Assembly (NCBI RefSeq): GCF_014377975.1
Contig: NZ_JACMOO010000145.1
Span: 1 to 49,986 of the forward strand
Length of the DNA: 49,986 nt
Direction of reading: 5' to 3'
From: Ferruginibacter sp.
GTDB taxonomy: Bacteria; Bacteroidota; Bacteroidia; Chitinophagales; Chitinophagaceae
A program made the translations under genes and the position numbers. Positions 9,306 to 19,576 of this stretch are shown piece after piece (the stretch's first letter is position 1; each line of letters begins with the position of its first letter). The notes below the pieces were generated by a model. That model did not search any database. It saw only the letters and a program-made list of their open reading frames with translations, and had not been told where the DNA came from.

Positions 9306-10169
9306 ATGATCATTTGTAAAAAAATAAATAGGCAGTTATCTTTTTCTATACTGTTAGGGCTATTGTTTTGGTGTTTTAATTTTGATAGCATAGCGCAGGC
9401 AAAAAGGAAAACACCCGCTTTTAAAATAATTGCTTTTTTTACAGCAAGAGTAGAACAGGCGCACATAAGCTTTGTTGATGAAGCCAATAGTTGGTTTCCC
9501 GCAACCGCAAAAAAATATAATTTTAAATACGATACAACCAGCAATTGGAATAATTTGAATACGGAATTTCTTGCCCGGTATCAGGTAGTAATGTTTTTAG
9601 ATACCCGCCCGGATGATGCCAGGCAACGAGCCGCTTTTCAAAAATATATGGAACAGGGTGGAGGCTGGATGGGTTTTCATTTTTCAGGTTTTGCTTTAAC
9701 ACCTTCCGATTTTCCACAAAACTGGGATTGGTATCACAACCAGTTTTTAGGTTCCGGATCTTATGCCGGCAATACATGGCGGCCTACCAGTGCAATCTTA
9801 CGGGTAGAAAATTCAACCCATCCGGCCACGAAAAATTTACCACATATATTTTCATCCGCACCCAATGAGTGGTATCGCTGGGAAAACGACCTGCGAACCA
9901 ATCCGGATATCAGCATCCTGTTGTCCATCGACTCCACCAGTTTTCCTTTAGGCACCGGGCCTAAACCTTCAGAGATTTGGCACAGTGGATATTACCCTGA
10001 GGTATGGACAAATAAAAAATATAAAATGATCTACTTCAACATGGGCCACAATGATATTGACTTCGAAAATAAAACCAACAAAACGCTGTCTTCTACTTTT
10101 AGCAGTGCTGTGCAAAACAAACTGATTATTGATGGGCTTTTATGGTTGGGTAGTTCCAGGAAACCATAG
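9306..10169 (+). CDS. Exported ThuA-like domain protein
   Basis: The 287-residue protein has an N-terminal signal peptide (cleavage near residue 31, after SIAQA) and one ThuA-like domain, a class I glutamine amidotransferase-like fold. Typical pieces are KIIAFFTARVEQAHISFV, then YQVVMFLDTRPDDARQRA, the GGGWMGFHFSG strand-turn and the GPKPSEIWHSGYYPEVW segment ending in YFNMGHND. ThuA-like proteins are linked to sugar metabolism in other bacteria, but the reaction here is not known. The gene stops 2 bases before the end of the converging SGNH hydrolase gene. Confidence 0.88.
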   Translation: MIICKKINRQLSFSILLGLLFWCFNFDSIAQAKRKTPAFKIIAFFTARVEQAHISFVDEANSWFPATAKKYNFKYDTTSNWNNLNTEFLARYQVVMFLDTRPDDARQRAAFQKYMEQGGGWMGFHFSGFALTPSDFPQNWDWYHNQFLGSGSYAGNTWRPTSAILRVENSTHPATKNLPHIFSSAPNEWYRWENDLRTNPDISILLSIDSTSFPLGTGPKPSEIWHSGYYPEVWTNKKYKMIYFNMGHNDIDFENKTNKTLSSTFSSAVQNKLIIDGLLWLGSSRKP

Positions 10170-10171
10170 CT

Positions 10172-10996
10172 TTATAATTTTTCCATCAGTTTAACAAGCA
10201 TATCGGTAATAACGGTAAAGCCTTTATCAGATGGATGCAAGCCGTCATAGGTCATATCAATGGCGTCTGTTGGGTAAGGATATTCATCGGTTTCAGGGTT
10301 AAAAGGAATGTCAATAAAAGCGGGGTAAGGATAGTTGGTATAAACACCCGTAGAAGGATTTTTTAACCGCTTAAATTTTACCAGGTTGTTCAATGTAATG
10401 CCGCTGTTGTTGTACAGGTCGGCCACTGCAAAATGTTCGTAGGCTGCAATGGCATTGATGGCATCTGCAAACTGAGCCAGCGTTTGTCCGTTCTTCGCTT
10501 TGTAACTGCCCCAGGCATTGTTTTTCTTGTCATTGATGTAAACAAAATCTGCCCGTTGCAGGGGCGTAATTAAAATAATTGCTGCGGCTTTATTTAAACT
10601 ATGCAGTTTATTAATAATGATGCGGTAACTGCCAAACACAGTTTTAATGCCGGTGTTGTTTTTGTAATCAATTAAAGTTCCAATGGGATGTCCCTGCCAC
10701 CAGTCGTTGGTGCCTAAAAAAACAGAATACACATCTGCTTTTGTTAACTCCAGCTTCTCAATATTGTCGGCAATACCCCCGCTTGTCCAGCCATTAAAAC
10801 CCTTGTTAACATATTCTATACCAGGTAATTTTTCAGTTACCCTGGTCATATATCCTTTTGTAACCCGGTTGCCCGTTTCGTTGGTATGTTCATTTGAATA
10901 AGTAATGGAATCTCCAATGGCAACCCAGGTAATTGGTTTGCGGGTAAAGGACACTATTGCAGCAATTGCGGTTGCCAGGCATACAAGTTTTATCAT
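10172..10996 (-). CDS. SGNH/GDSL family hydrolase, exported
   Basis: The 274-residue protein has a hydrophobic N terminus that may be a signal peptide or anchor. All four SGNH blocks are visible: block I VAIGDSITY with Ser30, block II NKGFNGWTSGG, block III FLGTNDWW and block V DGLHPSDKG with Asp251 and His254. It should be an esterase or lipase-like hydrolase, possibly acting on carbohydrate esters, as many Bacteroidota relatives do. The substrate is not shown by sequence. It converges with the ThuA-like gene with 2 bases between the two stops. Confidence 0.92.
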   Translation of the reverse strand: MIKLVCLATAIAAIVSFTRKPITWVAIGDSITYSNEHTNETGNRVTKGYMTRVTEKLPGIEYVNKGFNGWTSGGIADNIEKLELTKADVYSVFLGTNDWWQGHPIGTLIDYKNNTGIKTVFGSYRIIINKLHSLNKAAAIILITPLQRADFVYINDKKNNAWGSYKAKNGQTLAQFADAINAIAAYEHFAVADLYNNSGITLNNLVKFKRLKNPSTGVYTNYPYPAFIDIPFNPETDEYPYPTDAIDMTYDGLHPSDKGFTVITDMLVKLMEKL

Positions 10997-11119
10997 GGTT
11001 GTGTTATTTACTATTTTAACTAAAGATAAAAATGTTTTTAATAATTCGCGGTACTGTAATTACTTTGTACTAAACTGCTATGCTAATTTGGATTTGCCCA
11101 TATTTAAATATCAAATATT

Positions 11120-12076
11120 ATGAACAATATAAAAATATCTACCGCACAATTTGAAAATAAAAGTGGTGACAAAAAATATAATTTGTCGGTTATAGAAAAA
11201 CTATCACAACAAGCCTCTAAAGAAGGCTCCAATGTTATTGCTTTTCATGAGTGCGCTGTTACAGGGTATACCTTTGCACGGCATCTTTCAAAGCAACAAA
11301 TGCTGGATGTAGCAGAGCTGATTCCGGATGGGGAAAGTATTTTGAAACTTACGGAAATAGCAAAAAATAATAACATTGTAATCCTGGCCGGACTGTTCGA
11401 AAAGGATGAACAAGATAATTTATTCAAGGCTTATGTTTGTGTTGATAAAAACGGACTGGTTGCAAAGTTTAGAAAACTACATCCTTTTATAAACCCATAT
11501 TTAACACCAGGAGACAGCTACTGTATTTTTAAAATTGATGGCTGGAAATGTGGTATTTTAATTTGTTACGATAATAATATTATTGAAAATGTAAGGGCAA
11601 CCACCCTGTTGGGTGCACAGATAATTTTTATGCCCCACGTAACCATGTGTACGCCATCCACCAGGCCGGGCGCGGGTTTTGTTGATCCTGTACTTTGGCA
11701 AAACCGGGAGGCTGACCCCACTTCGTTGCGACTTGAATTTGATGGAATGAAGGGAAGGGGCTGGCTAATGAAATGGCTGCCTGCAAGAGCTTATGACAAT
11801 GGGGTGTATGTTATTTTTTCAAATCCCATTGGAATGGATGCTGATCAGTTAAAAAATGGCTGCTCCATGATTATCGATCCATTTGGAGATATTATTGCAG
11901 AATGCCGTTCGTTTGAAGACAGTTTTGTAACGGCTACACTTACACCAGAAAAATTTATTGATGCAGGAGGGAACCGCTATATAAAAGCACGCCGGCCGGC
12001 TTTGTACCGGGATATTCTTGGTCAGCAGCATCAGCCAGAACAAAAGGTTGTGTGGCTCAATGATGCTAAAAAATAA
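11120..12076 (+). CDS. Carbon-nitrogen hydrolase (nitrilase family)
   Basis: The 318-residue protein carries the nitrilase-superfamily catalytic triad: Glu44 in AFHECAVTGY, Lys119 in KFRKLHP and Cys149 in GILICYDNN. Family members hydrolyse nitriles or amides; this one lacks a signal peptide and is likely cytoplasmic. The pattern after the Cys, with TMCTPSTRPGAGFVDP, suggests a subgroup of amidase-like proteins, but the substrate cannot be named. It is followed after 35 bases by the M23 peptidase gene in the same direction. The two may share a transcript. Confidence 0.9.
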   Translation: MNNIKISTAQFENKSGDKKYNLSVIEKLSQQASKEGSNVIAFHECAVTGYTFARHLSKQQMLDVAELIPDGESILKLTEIAKNNNIVILAGLFEKDEQDNLFKAYVCVDKNGLVAKFRKLHPFINPYLTPGDSYCIFKIDGWKCGILICYDNNIIENVRATTLLGAQIIFMPHVTMCTPSTRPGAGFVDPVLWQNREADPTSLRLEFDGMKGRGWLMKWLPARAYDNGVYVIFSNPIGMDADQLKNGCSMIIDPFGDIIAECRSFEDSFVTATLTPEKFIDAGGNRYIKARRPALYRDILGQQHQPEQKVVWLNDAKK

Positions 12077-12111
12077 AAAACTACAAATCCCTTTCATAAA
12101 TAATAAATGAT

Positions 12112-13080
12112 ATGCGAAACATATTTTTAACCATAGTCCTTGCATTTATCATCAGTGCCATGTATGGGCAAACAGAAAATTTAACCTACAAGGCCATTGC
12201 AGATAAATTTGAAGCTAACTACAACACTGGTAAATACGACAGTATTTTTGCAATGTTTTCAACTGAAATGCAAACTGCATTACCATTGGATAAAACAACC
12301 GGTTTTTTAACAGGTTTAAAATCGCAGGCGGGGCAAATTGCAAAGCGGCAGTTTATAAAATATGAAAGTGGAACCTATGCCCGGTACAAAACAAATTTTG
12401 AAAGAGCCTTATTTGCGGTAAATATTTCTGTTGACAATAATTCAAAGATCAACGGTTTATTTGTAAAGCCTTTTACTGAAGACAATCTGCCAAAGCTTAC
12501 ACGTAACTTAACCAAATTAAAACTTCCATTTAAAGGGGAGTGGACTGTGATATGGGGAGGCGATACAAAAGAATTAAATTACCATATTGAAAGTACCGCA
12601 CAAAAAAATGCGTTCGACATTGTTATAAAAGATGCAAAAGGAAATTCTTTTAAAACAGATGGGCTGGCAAATGATGATTATTATGCTTTTGGCCAACAAA
12701 TATTTGCACCTTGTGATGGAGAAATAGTGTTGGTGGTTGACGGAGTAAAAGATAACATGCCTGGAGAATTTAACCCGGTATATATCCCGGGAAATACAGT
12801 TATTATGAAAACTGCAAATAATGAATATTTATTTTTTGCTCATTTTAAACAACACTCAATAAAGGTAACAGAAGGTCAAAAAGTACACCAGGACGACGTT
12901 TTGGGGCTTTGTGGCAACTCTGGCAACTCCTCGGAACCACATGTACATTTTCACATTCAGAATGTTGAAAATATGAATATTGCCACCGGCGTAAAATGTT
13001 ATTTTGATTCACTGATTGTAAACGGGCAAATAAATACTGACTATTCTCCCATAAAAAAAGATAAAATTAAAAGGGGGTAA
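12112..13080 (+). CDS. Secreted M23 peptidase with N-terminal DUF3887-like domain
   Basis: The 322-residue protein has a signal peptide (ending SAMYGQ, near residue 20). Residues about 25-120 resemble a DUF3887-type domain (YNTGKYDSIFAMFS). The C-terminal half is an M23 zinc-peptidase domain with first ligands in NYHIESTAQKNAFDIV, then FAHFKQHSI, GNSGNSSEPHVHFHIQ. The pattern matches M23 enzymes of the NHH/QRYAFD type. It should cleave peptidoglycan cross-links or similar glycine-rich peptides outside the inner membrane. It lies just after the nitrilase-family gene. Confidence 0.9.
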   Translation: MRNIFLTIVLAFIISAMYGQTENLTYKAIADKFEANYNTGKYDSIFAMFSTEMQTALPLDKTTGFLTGLKSQAGQIAKRQFIKYESGTYARYKTNFERALFAVNISVDNNSKINGLFVKPFTEDNLPKLTRNLTKLKLPFKGEWTVIWGGDTKELNYHIESTAQKNAFDIVIKDAKGNSFKTDGLANDDYYAFGQQIFAPCDGEIVLVVDGVKDNMPGEFNPVYIPGNTVIMKTANNEYLFFAHFKQHSIKVTEGQKVHQDDVLGLCGNSGNSSEPHVHFHIQNVENMNIATGVKCYFDSLIVNGQINTDYSPIKKDKIKRG

Positions 13081-13176
13081 TCCTTCTTCGCTGAAGTTAC
13101 CCCGTGCTTTCTTTTAAGATCGGTGCAATTTGTGGAAATGTTGTTTCCTGTGCTTTAGTTCGTTTTTTTTATTAAA

Positions 13177-13201
13177 GGCCTCGGTCAATTATTGACAGGC
13201 C
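13177..13201. repeat. Interrupted inverted repeat upstream of the PAS kinase
   Basis: A 13-bp palindrome (GTCAAT-T-ATTGAC, 13184-13196) is flanked by GGCC on both sides (13177-13180 and 13198-13201), so the region can form a bulged hairpin. It lies between the M23 gene and the large kinase gene and is not followed by a T-run, so it is not an obvious terminator on the plus strand. Confidence 0.5.
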
Positions 13202-13292
13202 ACATTGTAAATAATGCGGTAAAATCATCCGTTATTTTTATCAGCTTTTTTTATGACTATGGTTAAAGTGTAGTAATTTTTCTAAAAAATGC

Positions 13293-13309
13293 AAGTAGTA
13301 TTACTACTT
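13293..13309. promoter_or_regulatory. 17-bp palindrome upstream of the PAS kinase
   Basis: AAGTAGTA-T-TACTACTT is a perfect 8-bp inverted repeat around one base, 43 bases before the kinase start codon. It has the form of a dimer-binding operator. The binding protein cannot be named from sequence. Confidence 0.5.
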
Positions 13310-13352
13310 TACGACATATACTATTTATTTATTCTACCTTTAAATTGAGGCT

Positions 13353-16300
13353 ATGTTATTACCCCACATAGTTTTTAGTAAATTATTTGTCCAAAATGTA
13401 AACGCACCTATGCGGCTAACGCTATTTTTAAATAAAATTTTACTAAAAGTAATAATAGTCATTCTATTTTTTTTTACAGTGCTGTCCGTTGTTTATTACC
13501 TGCAGTTACATCATCTAAAAAAAATGGTAACTGTTACAGACCAAAGTAATGAAATATTGCTTGCCGCTAATAAAATTACTTTCACAGCAATTGAAATAGA
13601 AACCTCTTCAAGTGCTTACCTCCTTAGCGGCCCGCAGCAGTTCAGGCAAACATATCTTCAATCAAAAATAAATTTTGCACTTCAAAAAAATTATATAAGA
13701 AAAATAATTACCGGTGATAAATTACAGCTGCAGATGGTTGATTCTTTATTATGGTATGTAGACAAAAAAATTGCGTTAACTGATAGTGTTATATCAATAC
13801 AAAACCCTCGCAGTAAACTAGCTATCTTACCAGTGCTTACGCAGAATGAAACGCTGTTATTTGGTAAAGGTATTTATAGGCAGGCGGGTGAAATTAGCCA
13901 GCAACAAAATAGGTTACTGGAGCAGCAAAAAGATGAGCTGTACAATGCACTAACAATGCAACACTGGATAAACGTAGCACTTATATTTTTGCTGCTGGTA
14001 TCAATATGTTTTTTTATAATAAAGAAGAAGATAACCGGCTCAAAAAAAGAAGTATTATTTGAAGAAAATGCATCCCGGCTTTCTCTTCAGATTAATCAAT
14101 CAAACGATGCAGTATTTACTTTGGATATTAATCAAAAAATAGTAAGCTGGAACAGTGCTGCAGAAAACCTGTATGGTTATTCACGGTACGAGGCGTTGGG
14201 GAAAGATTCGAATACCCTGTTGCGAACCAATATTATAAATAACGAAAAAAATATAATAATGGATGAGCCTACACCACACCATTATCAAACCAGGGAATTA
14301 GTAAGAAAAACAAAAAACGGTCAATCAGTTTTTGTCAGCTCATCTGTTACTGCAATAAAAAATGGTGAAGACATAATAACGGGTTATGTGGCAGTGAGTT
14401 TTGATATTACAGCTCAAAAAATTCTCAGTAAGCAGGTTAACTATATTGAAAGCATGGTAGAGCAATCATCCGAAGCCATTTTTTCACGGGGTATCGACCA
14501 ACGCATCATTAGCTGGAACAGCGGTGCCGAAAAATTATTCGGTTATGCCAGCCATGAAGCCATCGGTAAAACAATTGCGGATCTTCAGTTTATAAAATTT
14601 ACAAGTCAGCAAATAACCGGCGTCGAAAATCTGATAGCGGATACGGGAACCTGGCAAGAAGAAGTTAAATATTACCATAAAGACGGCTCTTCTTTTTTTG
14701 GCCTTGTTACGGGTAACTGTATTAAAAATTCAGCCGGCGATATTACCGCTTTCTATTTTATAGTAAAAGATATCAGTGTGCGTAAGCAACTGGAAGAAAA
14801 GCTACAGCAATTTAATGATGAACTGGAACAAAAAGTAAAAGACCGGACAGAACAGATTGCTAAAAACGAACGGCGTTTTCTCTCGCTGATAGAAAACGAT
14901 CTGGATGTTATTTCCCTGATGGATGAATCATTTAAAATTATTTACCGCAGTCCTTCGGCACAGCGCATTTTGGGATGGAGCGATGCTGACATGCAGGAGG
15001 AAGATGGTACAAAAAATATTCATCCAGATGAATTGGCGCATGCACGAAATGTTGTCCGGTTAATATTAAACAATCCGGGCAAACCCATATGTACCTTATT
15101 TCGCAACAAACATAAAGACGGCCATTATTTATGGCTGGAAGGAATTGTAATAAACAGGTTGCACAACGAAGATGTAAAAGCAATTGTGTTCAACTGCCGG
15201 GATGTAACAAATCGAATACAAGGAGAAGCATTGCTTAGAGAAGAAAGGGACAAGTTTGCCATTTTTGCAGCAACTGTACCCGGTTTAATTTATTCTTTTA
15301 AAATGAATATGGATGGTTCACCGCGTTTTACTTTTGTAAGCAAAGACGTTATAAATATTTTTGGTTTTACCGGGGAAGAGGTTTTGAGCGATGCCTCCAG
15401 CATTTTAAAATTGTGGCATCCCGATGATATAGATCCACTTTATAATGATTTTAAAACATCTGCAAAAAATATAACACCCTGGCACAAAGAGTTTCGTTAC
15501 CTGCATCCTGTAAAAGGTGAAGTATGGCTGGAAGCAAATTCGATGCCTGTAGCACAAACAGATGGAACTATAATATGGCATGGCATTATTTCCGATATCC
15601 AGTCCCGTAAAGTTGCCGATCAAAAAATCATTAAAGCAAACCGGCTGTATCTTTTCATTAGCCAGATTAACCATATGATTGTGCGCACAACGGATGAAAC
15701 TTCTCTTTTTAAAGAAGCTTGTAAAATTGCGGTAGACTGCGGGAAATTCGGAAGGGCCTTAATTACAATTATTGATGATCAAACTAGCAAACTAAATACA
15801 GTAATGCAGGTTGATAAAGGGATGGAAAATTATGATGCAGATAAAATTAATATAACTGAAAATAATTTTGAAAAAAGCGGGCCTATTGGTGCGGCTATAC
15901 AAAAAGGCACCTATATTGTTTGTAACGATTTTGAAAATGAGTTGCCGCCTTCCACAAAGAAAGAGGATGTAATGCGCAGGGGATATAATTCTTTAATGGC
16001 ATTGCCCATAAAAAAATTTGATATAGTAATTGGGGCGTTTACATTGTATTCTGCAGAAAAAAATTTTTTCGATGCCGCTGAAATCGAATTGCTGCTTGGG
16101 GTAACCGTAGATGTATCTTTTGCATTGGAAAATTTTGAGAAGGAAGCATTGAGAAAAAAAGCAGACGCAGATGTAATTGAAAGTGAAGCCCGATATTATA
16201 CCCTTACTGAGTCTTGCCCGGTTGGGATTTTTCGTACGGATGCTAAGGGGTATACAACGTACGTTAACCCCAGCTGGTGCATTATTTCAGGTTTATCTTT

Positions 16301-19300
16301 TCAGCAGGCTTTAGGCAACGGCTGGTTAACAGCGGTGCACAAAGATGACAGAGAAATGTTGGCCAATAACTGGACGAAAGAAGTAACAGGCTGCCGTGTT
16401 TCTTTTTCAGAGTATCGTTTTGTTCATCCCGATGATACTGTTTCCCGGGTAATAGGGCAGGCTATTCCTGAAAAAAATGCCGCCAGCGAGGTAATCGGAT
16501 ATGTGGGTACCATTACAGATGTTACGGCAAACAAGGAAGCAGAAGATTTAATTTTTAAACAAAAGCAGTTAACCGAAACCCTCATTAATAATTTACCTGG
16601 TCTATTTTACCTGTATAATAAGGAGGGTAACTTTATAAGATGGAATAAAAATTTTGAAAAAGTTACAGGTTATGATGACGATGAAATAGGTAAAATGAGC
16701 CCATTTGATTTTTATGATGAAGATGAAAGAGATAAAATTAAAGACCGGATAAGAACGGTATTTGAAAAAAAATCGCCTGGTATTGAAGTAGTATTGTGTA
16801 CAAAAAGTAAAAAGAAAATTCCTTACTATATTAATTCCCTAAAAATTAATTATCTGGGAAAGGATTGTATTTTAGGACTGGGGGTTGATTTATCAGAAAG
16901 AAAAGCAGCGGAAAGGGAAATTATGGAAGCCAGCGAAAGATTCGAACTCATTGGTAAAGCCACCAGCGACGGAGTATGGGATTGGAATGTTGTCACCAAT
17001 AAGATTTGGGGTAACGAAATGCATCAGCAGTTGTATGGATTAACTGTCGCTGATCCGGTACCAGAGTATGATGAATGGGCAAATAGAATTCATCCCAACG
17101 ACAGGGCACGCACGATGCAATTGCTGGAAGATGCGCAAGCTTCTGACAGTAAAATTCTGGTGGATGAATATCGCTTTTATTCTGATAAAACCGGCTGGAA
17201 AAATATTCTTAGCAGGATATTGATACAAAGGAATAACGAAGGCGAACCAATCCGTTTAATAGGGAGCATGGTAGATGTTACCCAACTGAAAACTGCCGAA
17301 AATAAGTTAATTGAAAAAAGCGTTCAATTAGAAAAGTTGAGCGACAATTTGCCAGGCTTAATGTTATACCAGTTAACAGGTAATCGGGATGGTAGCAGAA
17401 AGTTTAATTATGTCAGCAATGGTTCGCTGGCAATAACAGGCAGAACACCACAGGAAATTATTGATGATCCTTCTATTTTATATAATATAATTCATAAAGA
17501 GGATAGGCTGAAAATGGCAGATGCTGAAATAGAGTCATACCTTACTATGAAGCCATTTAATGTGGAAGTCCGTTGCCTCAATCATAAAGGCGAAATGCGA
17601 TGGCTTATGGTTATTTCTTCTCCCAAAAAACTAAACGATGAAGAAACTCTTTGGGATGGCTTTCATGTAGACATTACAGACCGTAAACTGGCAGAAGAAA
17701 TAATAATAAAAAGTAAGGAAAGGCTTGAGCTGGCTGAAGAACTGGCGCAGTTGGGAAGCTGGGAGTTTGATGTAGAAAATAAAATAGGTAAATGGTCTAA
17801 GCAGATGTTTCGCTTTTTTGGTTTTGAAGAAAGTATTGAACTTCCTTCTTTTAAAGAATTATCAGCAGGAATACATTTGGAAGACCGCATTCTTTTTATT
17901 GAATTTTGGCAAAATATCTCTAAAGGCTCTGAGCACAATAATATACGAATTTTTCGTACCAATCCCATTCTTATGCCCTTGCGTTATCTGCAGGCTTCTT
18001 TTAACATCAATAAAAATAAAAACAATAAAATTGTAAAGATTTCCGGAACTGTACTTGATATAACCGAAAGATTATCATACGAACAACAGGTAATAGCCAG
18101 TGAGGAAAAATACCGTATACTGGTTGAGGAAGCTTCAGACGGAATTTTTATTTCAAATGCGTCAGGCCGTTTTATTACCGTAAATGCCAGTGCCTGTAAA
18201 TTAACACAACATACAGAAGACGAATTAATGCAAATGTCAATTTATGATTTTTTTATTGAAGATGACATTAATGAACGGCCAATTCAATTTGAAACGTTGA
18301 AGGAAGGAAAAGTCGTAATCAGTGAGCGGGTGATGAAAAGAAAAGATGGTCATTTTAATCACCTCGAAATCACTTCCAAATTGTTAACCGACGGAAGGTT
18401 ACTTTCTTTTGTGCGGGATGTAGCAGAGCGTAAAAAAGCGGAAGAAACCCTACGCCTTAGCAATGAAAGATATAACCTTGTAGCAAAAGCTACCAATGAT
18501 GCTATCTGGGATCTTAATATTCTTACAGGTGAAATTATCCATACAGGTGACGGCTTTAAAAATTTACTGGAGCATGATAATGGCGGGACTGATTATTTTT
18601 CTGCTGTAAAATTTATTCACCCAGATGATATGACCGCTATTGAAACTTCCATGAAAACGGCATTTAACCATGCTGAAAATGATTATTGGAAACAGGAATA
18701 CCGGATTTTAAAAAATGATGGAACTTATTCAAATGTTTTTTCCAGGGGTTCAATAATCCGTGATAAAAATGGTAAGGCTATCAGGATGATTGTGGCAACA
18801 CAGGATATAACAAAACTGAAAAAAAATGAATTGAAATTAATCAGCCTTAACCAGGAACTTTTAATACAGGCAAAGGCTCTTTCAGAATCAAATGCAGAGC
18901 TGGAACAGTTTGCCTACGTGGCCTCCCACGATTTGCAGGAACCTTTAAGAATGGTAACCAGTTTCCTTAATCTCCTTGAAATTAATTATTCAGATAAATT
19001 TGATGATAAAGGTAAAAAGTACATTCATTTTGCGGTAGATGGAGCCAAAAGAATGCGCCAGATTATAATTGATTTACTGGAAATATCAAAAGTGGGCAGG
19101 TCGGAAGGCAATATGGAATTGATTGATTTAAATTTATTGGTAAATGAAATACTACAGTTACTTCAAAAACAAATTGGTGAAAATAAAGCCATTATTGAAG
19201 TAGGTGCCTTACCTGTTTTACATGCTAACCGGTCGTCGCTGATACAGATTTTTCAAAATCTGGTAGGTAATTCTTTAAAATATAAAAGAAAGGATATTGC

Positions 19301-19559
19301 CACTCAAATTAAAATAACAGCAACAGGGCAGGATAAATACTGGCAATTTTCTGTAGCAGATAATGGTATTGGTATTGAGGAAGAATATTTTACCAAGATA
19401 TTCATTATTTTTCAGCGGCTTCATAACCAGAATGAGTTTTCCGGAACGGGTATTGGCCTGGCAATTACAAAAAAAATTATTGAAAAGCTGGGCGGAAAAA
19501 TCTGGCTGCAATCTGAACCAGGAAGAGGCACAACATTTTATTTTACTATTAAAAAATAA
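13353..19559 (+). CDS. Hybrid-less sensor histidine kinase with about 11 PAS domains and a GAF domain
   Basis: This 2068-residue membrane sensor starts with a transmembrane helix (about residues 25-50), a periplasmic CHASE3-like helical segment, and a second transmembrane helix (about 205-225). About eleven PAS domains follow, with recurrent WN/GY, GK/GR and HPDD-type segments. A GAF domain lies after the fourth PAS (about residues 765-945). The C terminus holds HisKA (ASHDLQEPLRM, phospho-His1859) and an HATPase_c domain with DNGIGIEEEYF and GTGIGLAITKKI. No receiver domain is attached, so the response regulator must be a separate protein and is not in this window. An in-frame ATG at 13410 is an alternative start. 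Confidence 0.93.
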   Translation: MLLPHIVFSKLFVQNVNAPMRLTLFLNKILLKVIIVILFFFTVLSVVYYLQLHHLKKMVTVTDQSNEILLAANKITFTAIEIETSSSAYLLSGPQQFRQTYLQSKINFALQKNYIRKIITGDKLQLQMVDSLLWYVDKKIALTDSVISIQNPRSKLAILPVLTQNETLLFGKGIYRQAGEISQQQNRLLEQQKDELYNALTMQHWINVALIFLLLVSICFFIIKKKITGSKKEVLFEENASRLSLQINQSNDAVFTLDINQKIVSWNSAAENLYGYSRYEALGKDSNTLLRTNIINNEKNIIMDEPTPHHYQTRELVRKTKNGQSVFVSSSVTAIKNGEDIITGYVAVSFDITAQKILSKQVNYIESMVEQSSEAIFSRGIDQRIISWNSGAEKLFGYASHEAIGKTIADLQFIKFTSQQITGVENLIADTGTWQEEVKYYHKDGSSFFGLVTGNCIKNSAGDITAFYFIVKDISVRKQLEEKLQQFNDELEQKVKDRTEQIAKNERRFLSLIENDLDVISLMDESFKIIYRSPSAQRILGWSDADMQEEDGTKNIHPDELAHARNVVRLILNNPGKPICTLFRNKHKDGHYLWLEGIVINRLHNEDVKAIVFNCRDVTNRIQGEALLREERDKFAIFAATVPGLIYSFKMNMDGSPRFTFVSKDVINIFGFTGEEVLSDASSILKLWHPDDIDPLYNDFKTSAKNITPWHKEFRYLHPVKGEVWLEANSMPVAQTDGTIIWHGIISDIQSRKVADQKIIKANRLYLFISQINHMIVRTTDETSLFKEACKIAVDCGKFGRALITIIDDQTSKLNTVMQVDKGMENYDADKINITENNFEKSGPIGAAIQKGTYIVCNDFENELPPSTKKEDVMRRGYNSLMALPIKKFDIVIGAFTLYSAEKNFFDAAEIELLLGVTVDVSFALENFEKEALRKKADADVIESEARYYTLTESCPVGIFRTDAKGYTTYVNPSWCIISGLSFQQALGNGWLTAVHKDDREMLANNWTKEVTGCRVSFSEYRFVHPDDTVSRVIGQAIPEKNAASEVIGYVGTITDVTANKEAEDLIFKQKQLTETLINNLPGLFYLYNKEGNFIRWNKNFEKVTGYDDDEIGKMSPFDFYDEDERDKIKDRIRTVFEKKSPGIEVVLCTKSKKKIPYYINSLKINYLGKDCILGLGVDLSERKAAEREIMEASERFELIGKATSDGVWDWNVVTNKIWGNEMHQQLYGLTVADPVPEYDEWANRIHPNDRARTMQLLEDAQASDSKILVDEYRFYSDKTGWKNILSRILIQRNNEGEPIRLIGSMVDVTQLKTAENKLIEKSVQLEKLSDNLPGLMLYQLTGNRDGSRKFNYVSNGSLAITGRTPQEIIDDPSILYNIIHKEDRLKMADAEIESYLTMKPFNVEVRCLNHKGEMRWLMVISSPKKLNDEETLWDGFHVDITDRKLAEEIIIKSKERLELAEELAQLGSWEFDVENKIGKWSKQMFRFFGFEESIELPSFKELSAGIHLEDRILFIEFWQNISKGSEHNNIRIFRTNPILMPLRYLQASFNINKNKNNKIVKISGTVLDITERLSYEQQVIASEEKYRILVEEASDGIFISNASGRFITVNASACKLTQHTEDELMQMSIYDFFIEDDINERPIQFETLKEGKVVISERVMKRKDGHFNHLEITSKLLTDGRLLSFVRDVAERKKAEETLRLSNERYNLVAKATNDAIWDLNILTGEIIHTGDGFKNLLEHDNGGTDYFSAVKFIHPDDMTAIETSMKTAFNHAENDYWKQEYRILKNDGTYSNVFSRGSIIRDKNGKAIRMIVATQDITKLKKNELKLISLNQELLIQAKALSESNAELEQFAYVASHDLQEPLRMVTSFLNLLEINYSDKFDDKGKKYIHFAVDGAKRMRQIIIDLLEISKVGRSEGNMELIDLNLLVNEILQLLQKQIGENKAIIEVGALPVLHANRSSLIQIFQNLVGNSLKYKRKDIATQIKITATGQDKYWQFSVADNGIGIEEEYFTKIFIIFQRLHNQNEFSGTGIGLAITKKIIEKLGGKIWLQSEPGRGTTFYFTIKK

Positions 19560-19576
19560 CGATATTATTTAGTGCC

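Noticed and set aside
13177-13201. Terminator after the M23 peptidase gene
   Set aside because: The hairpin is not followed by a T-run on the plus strand.
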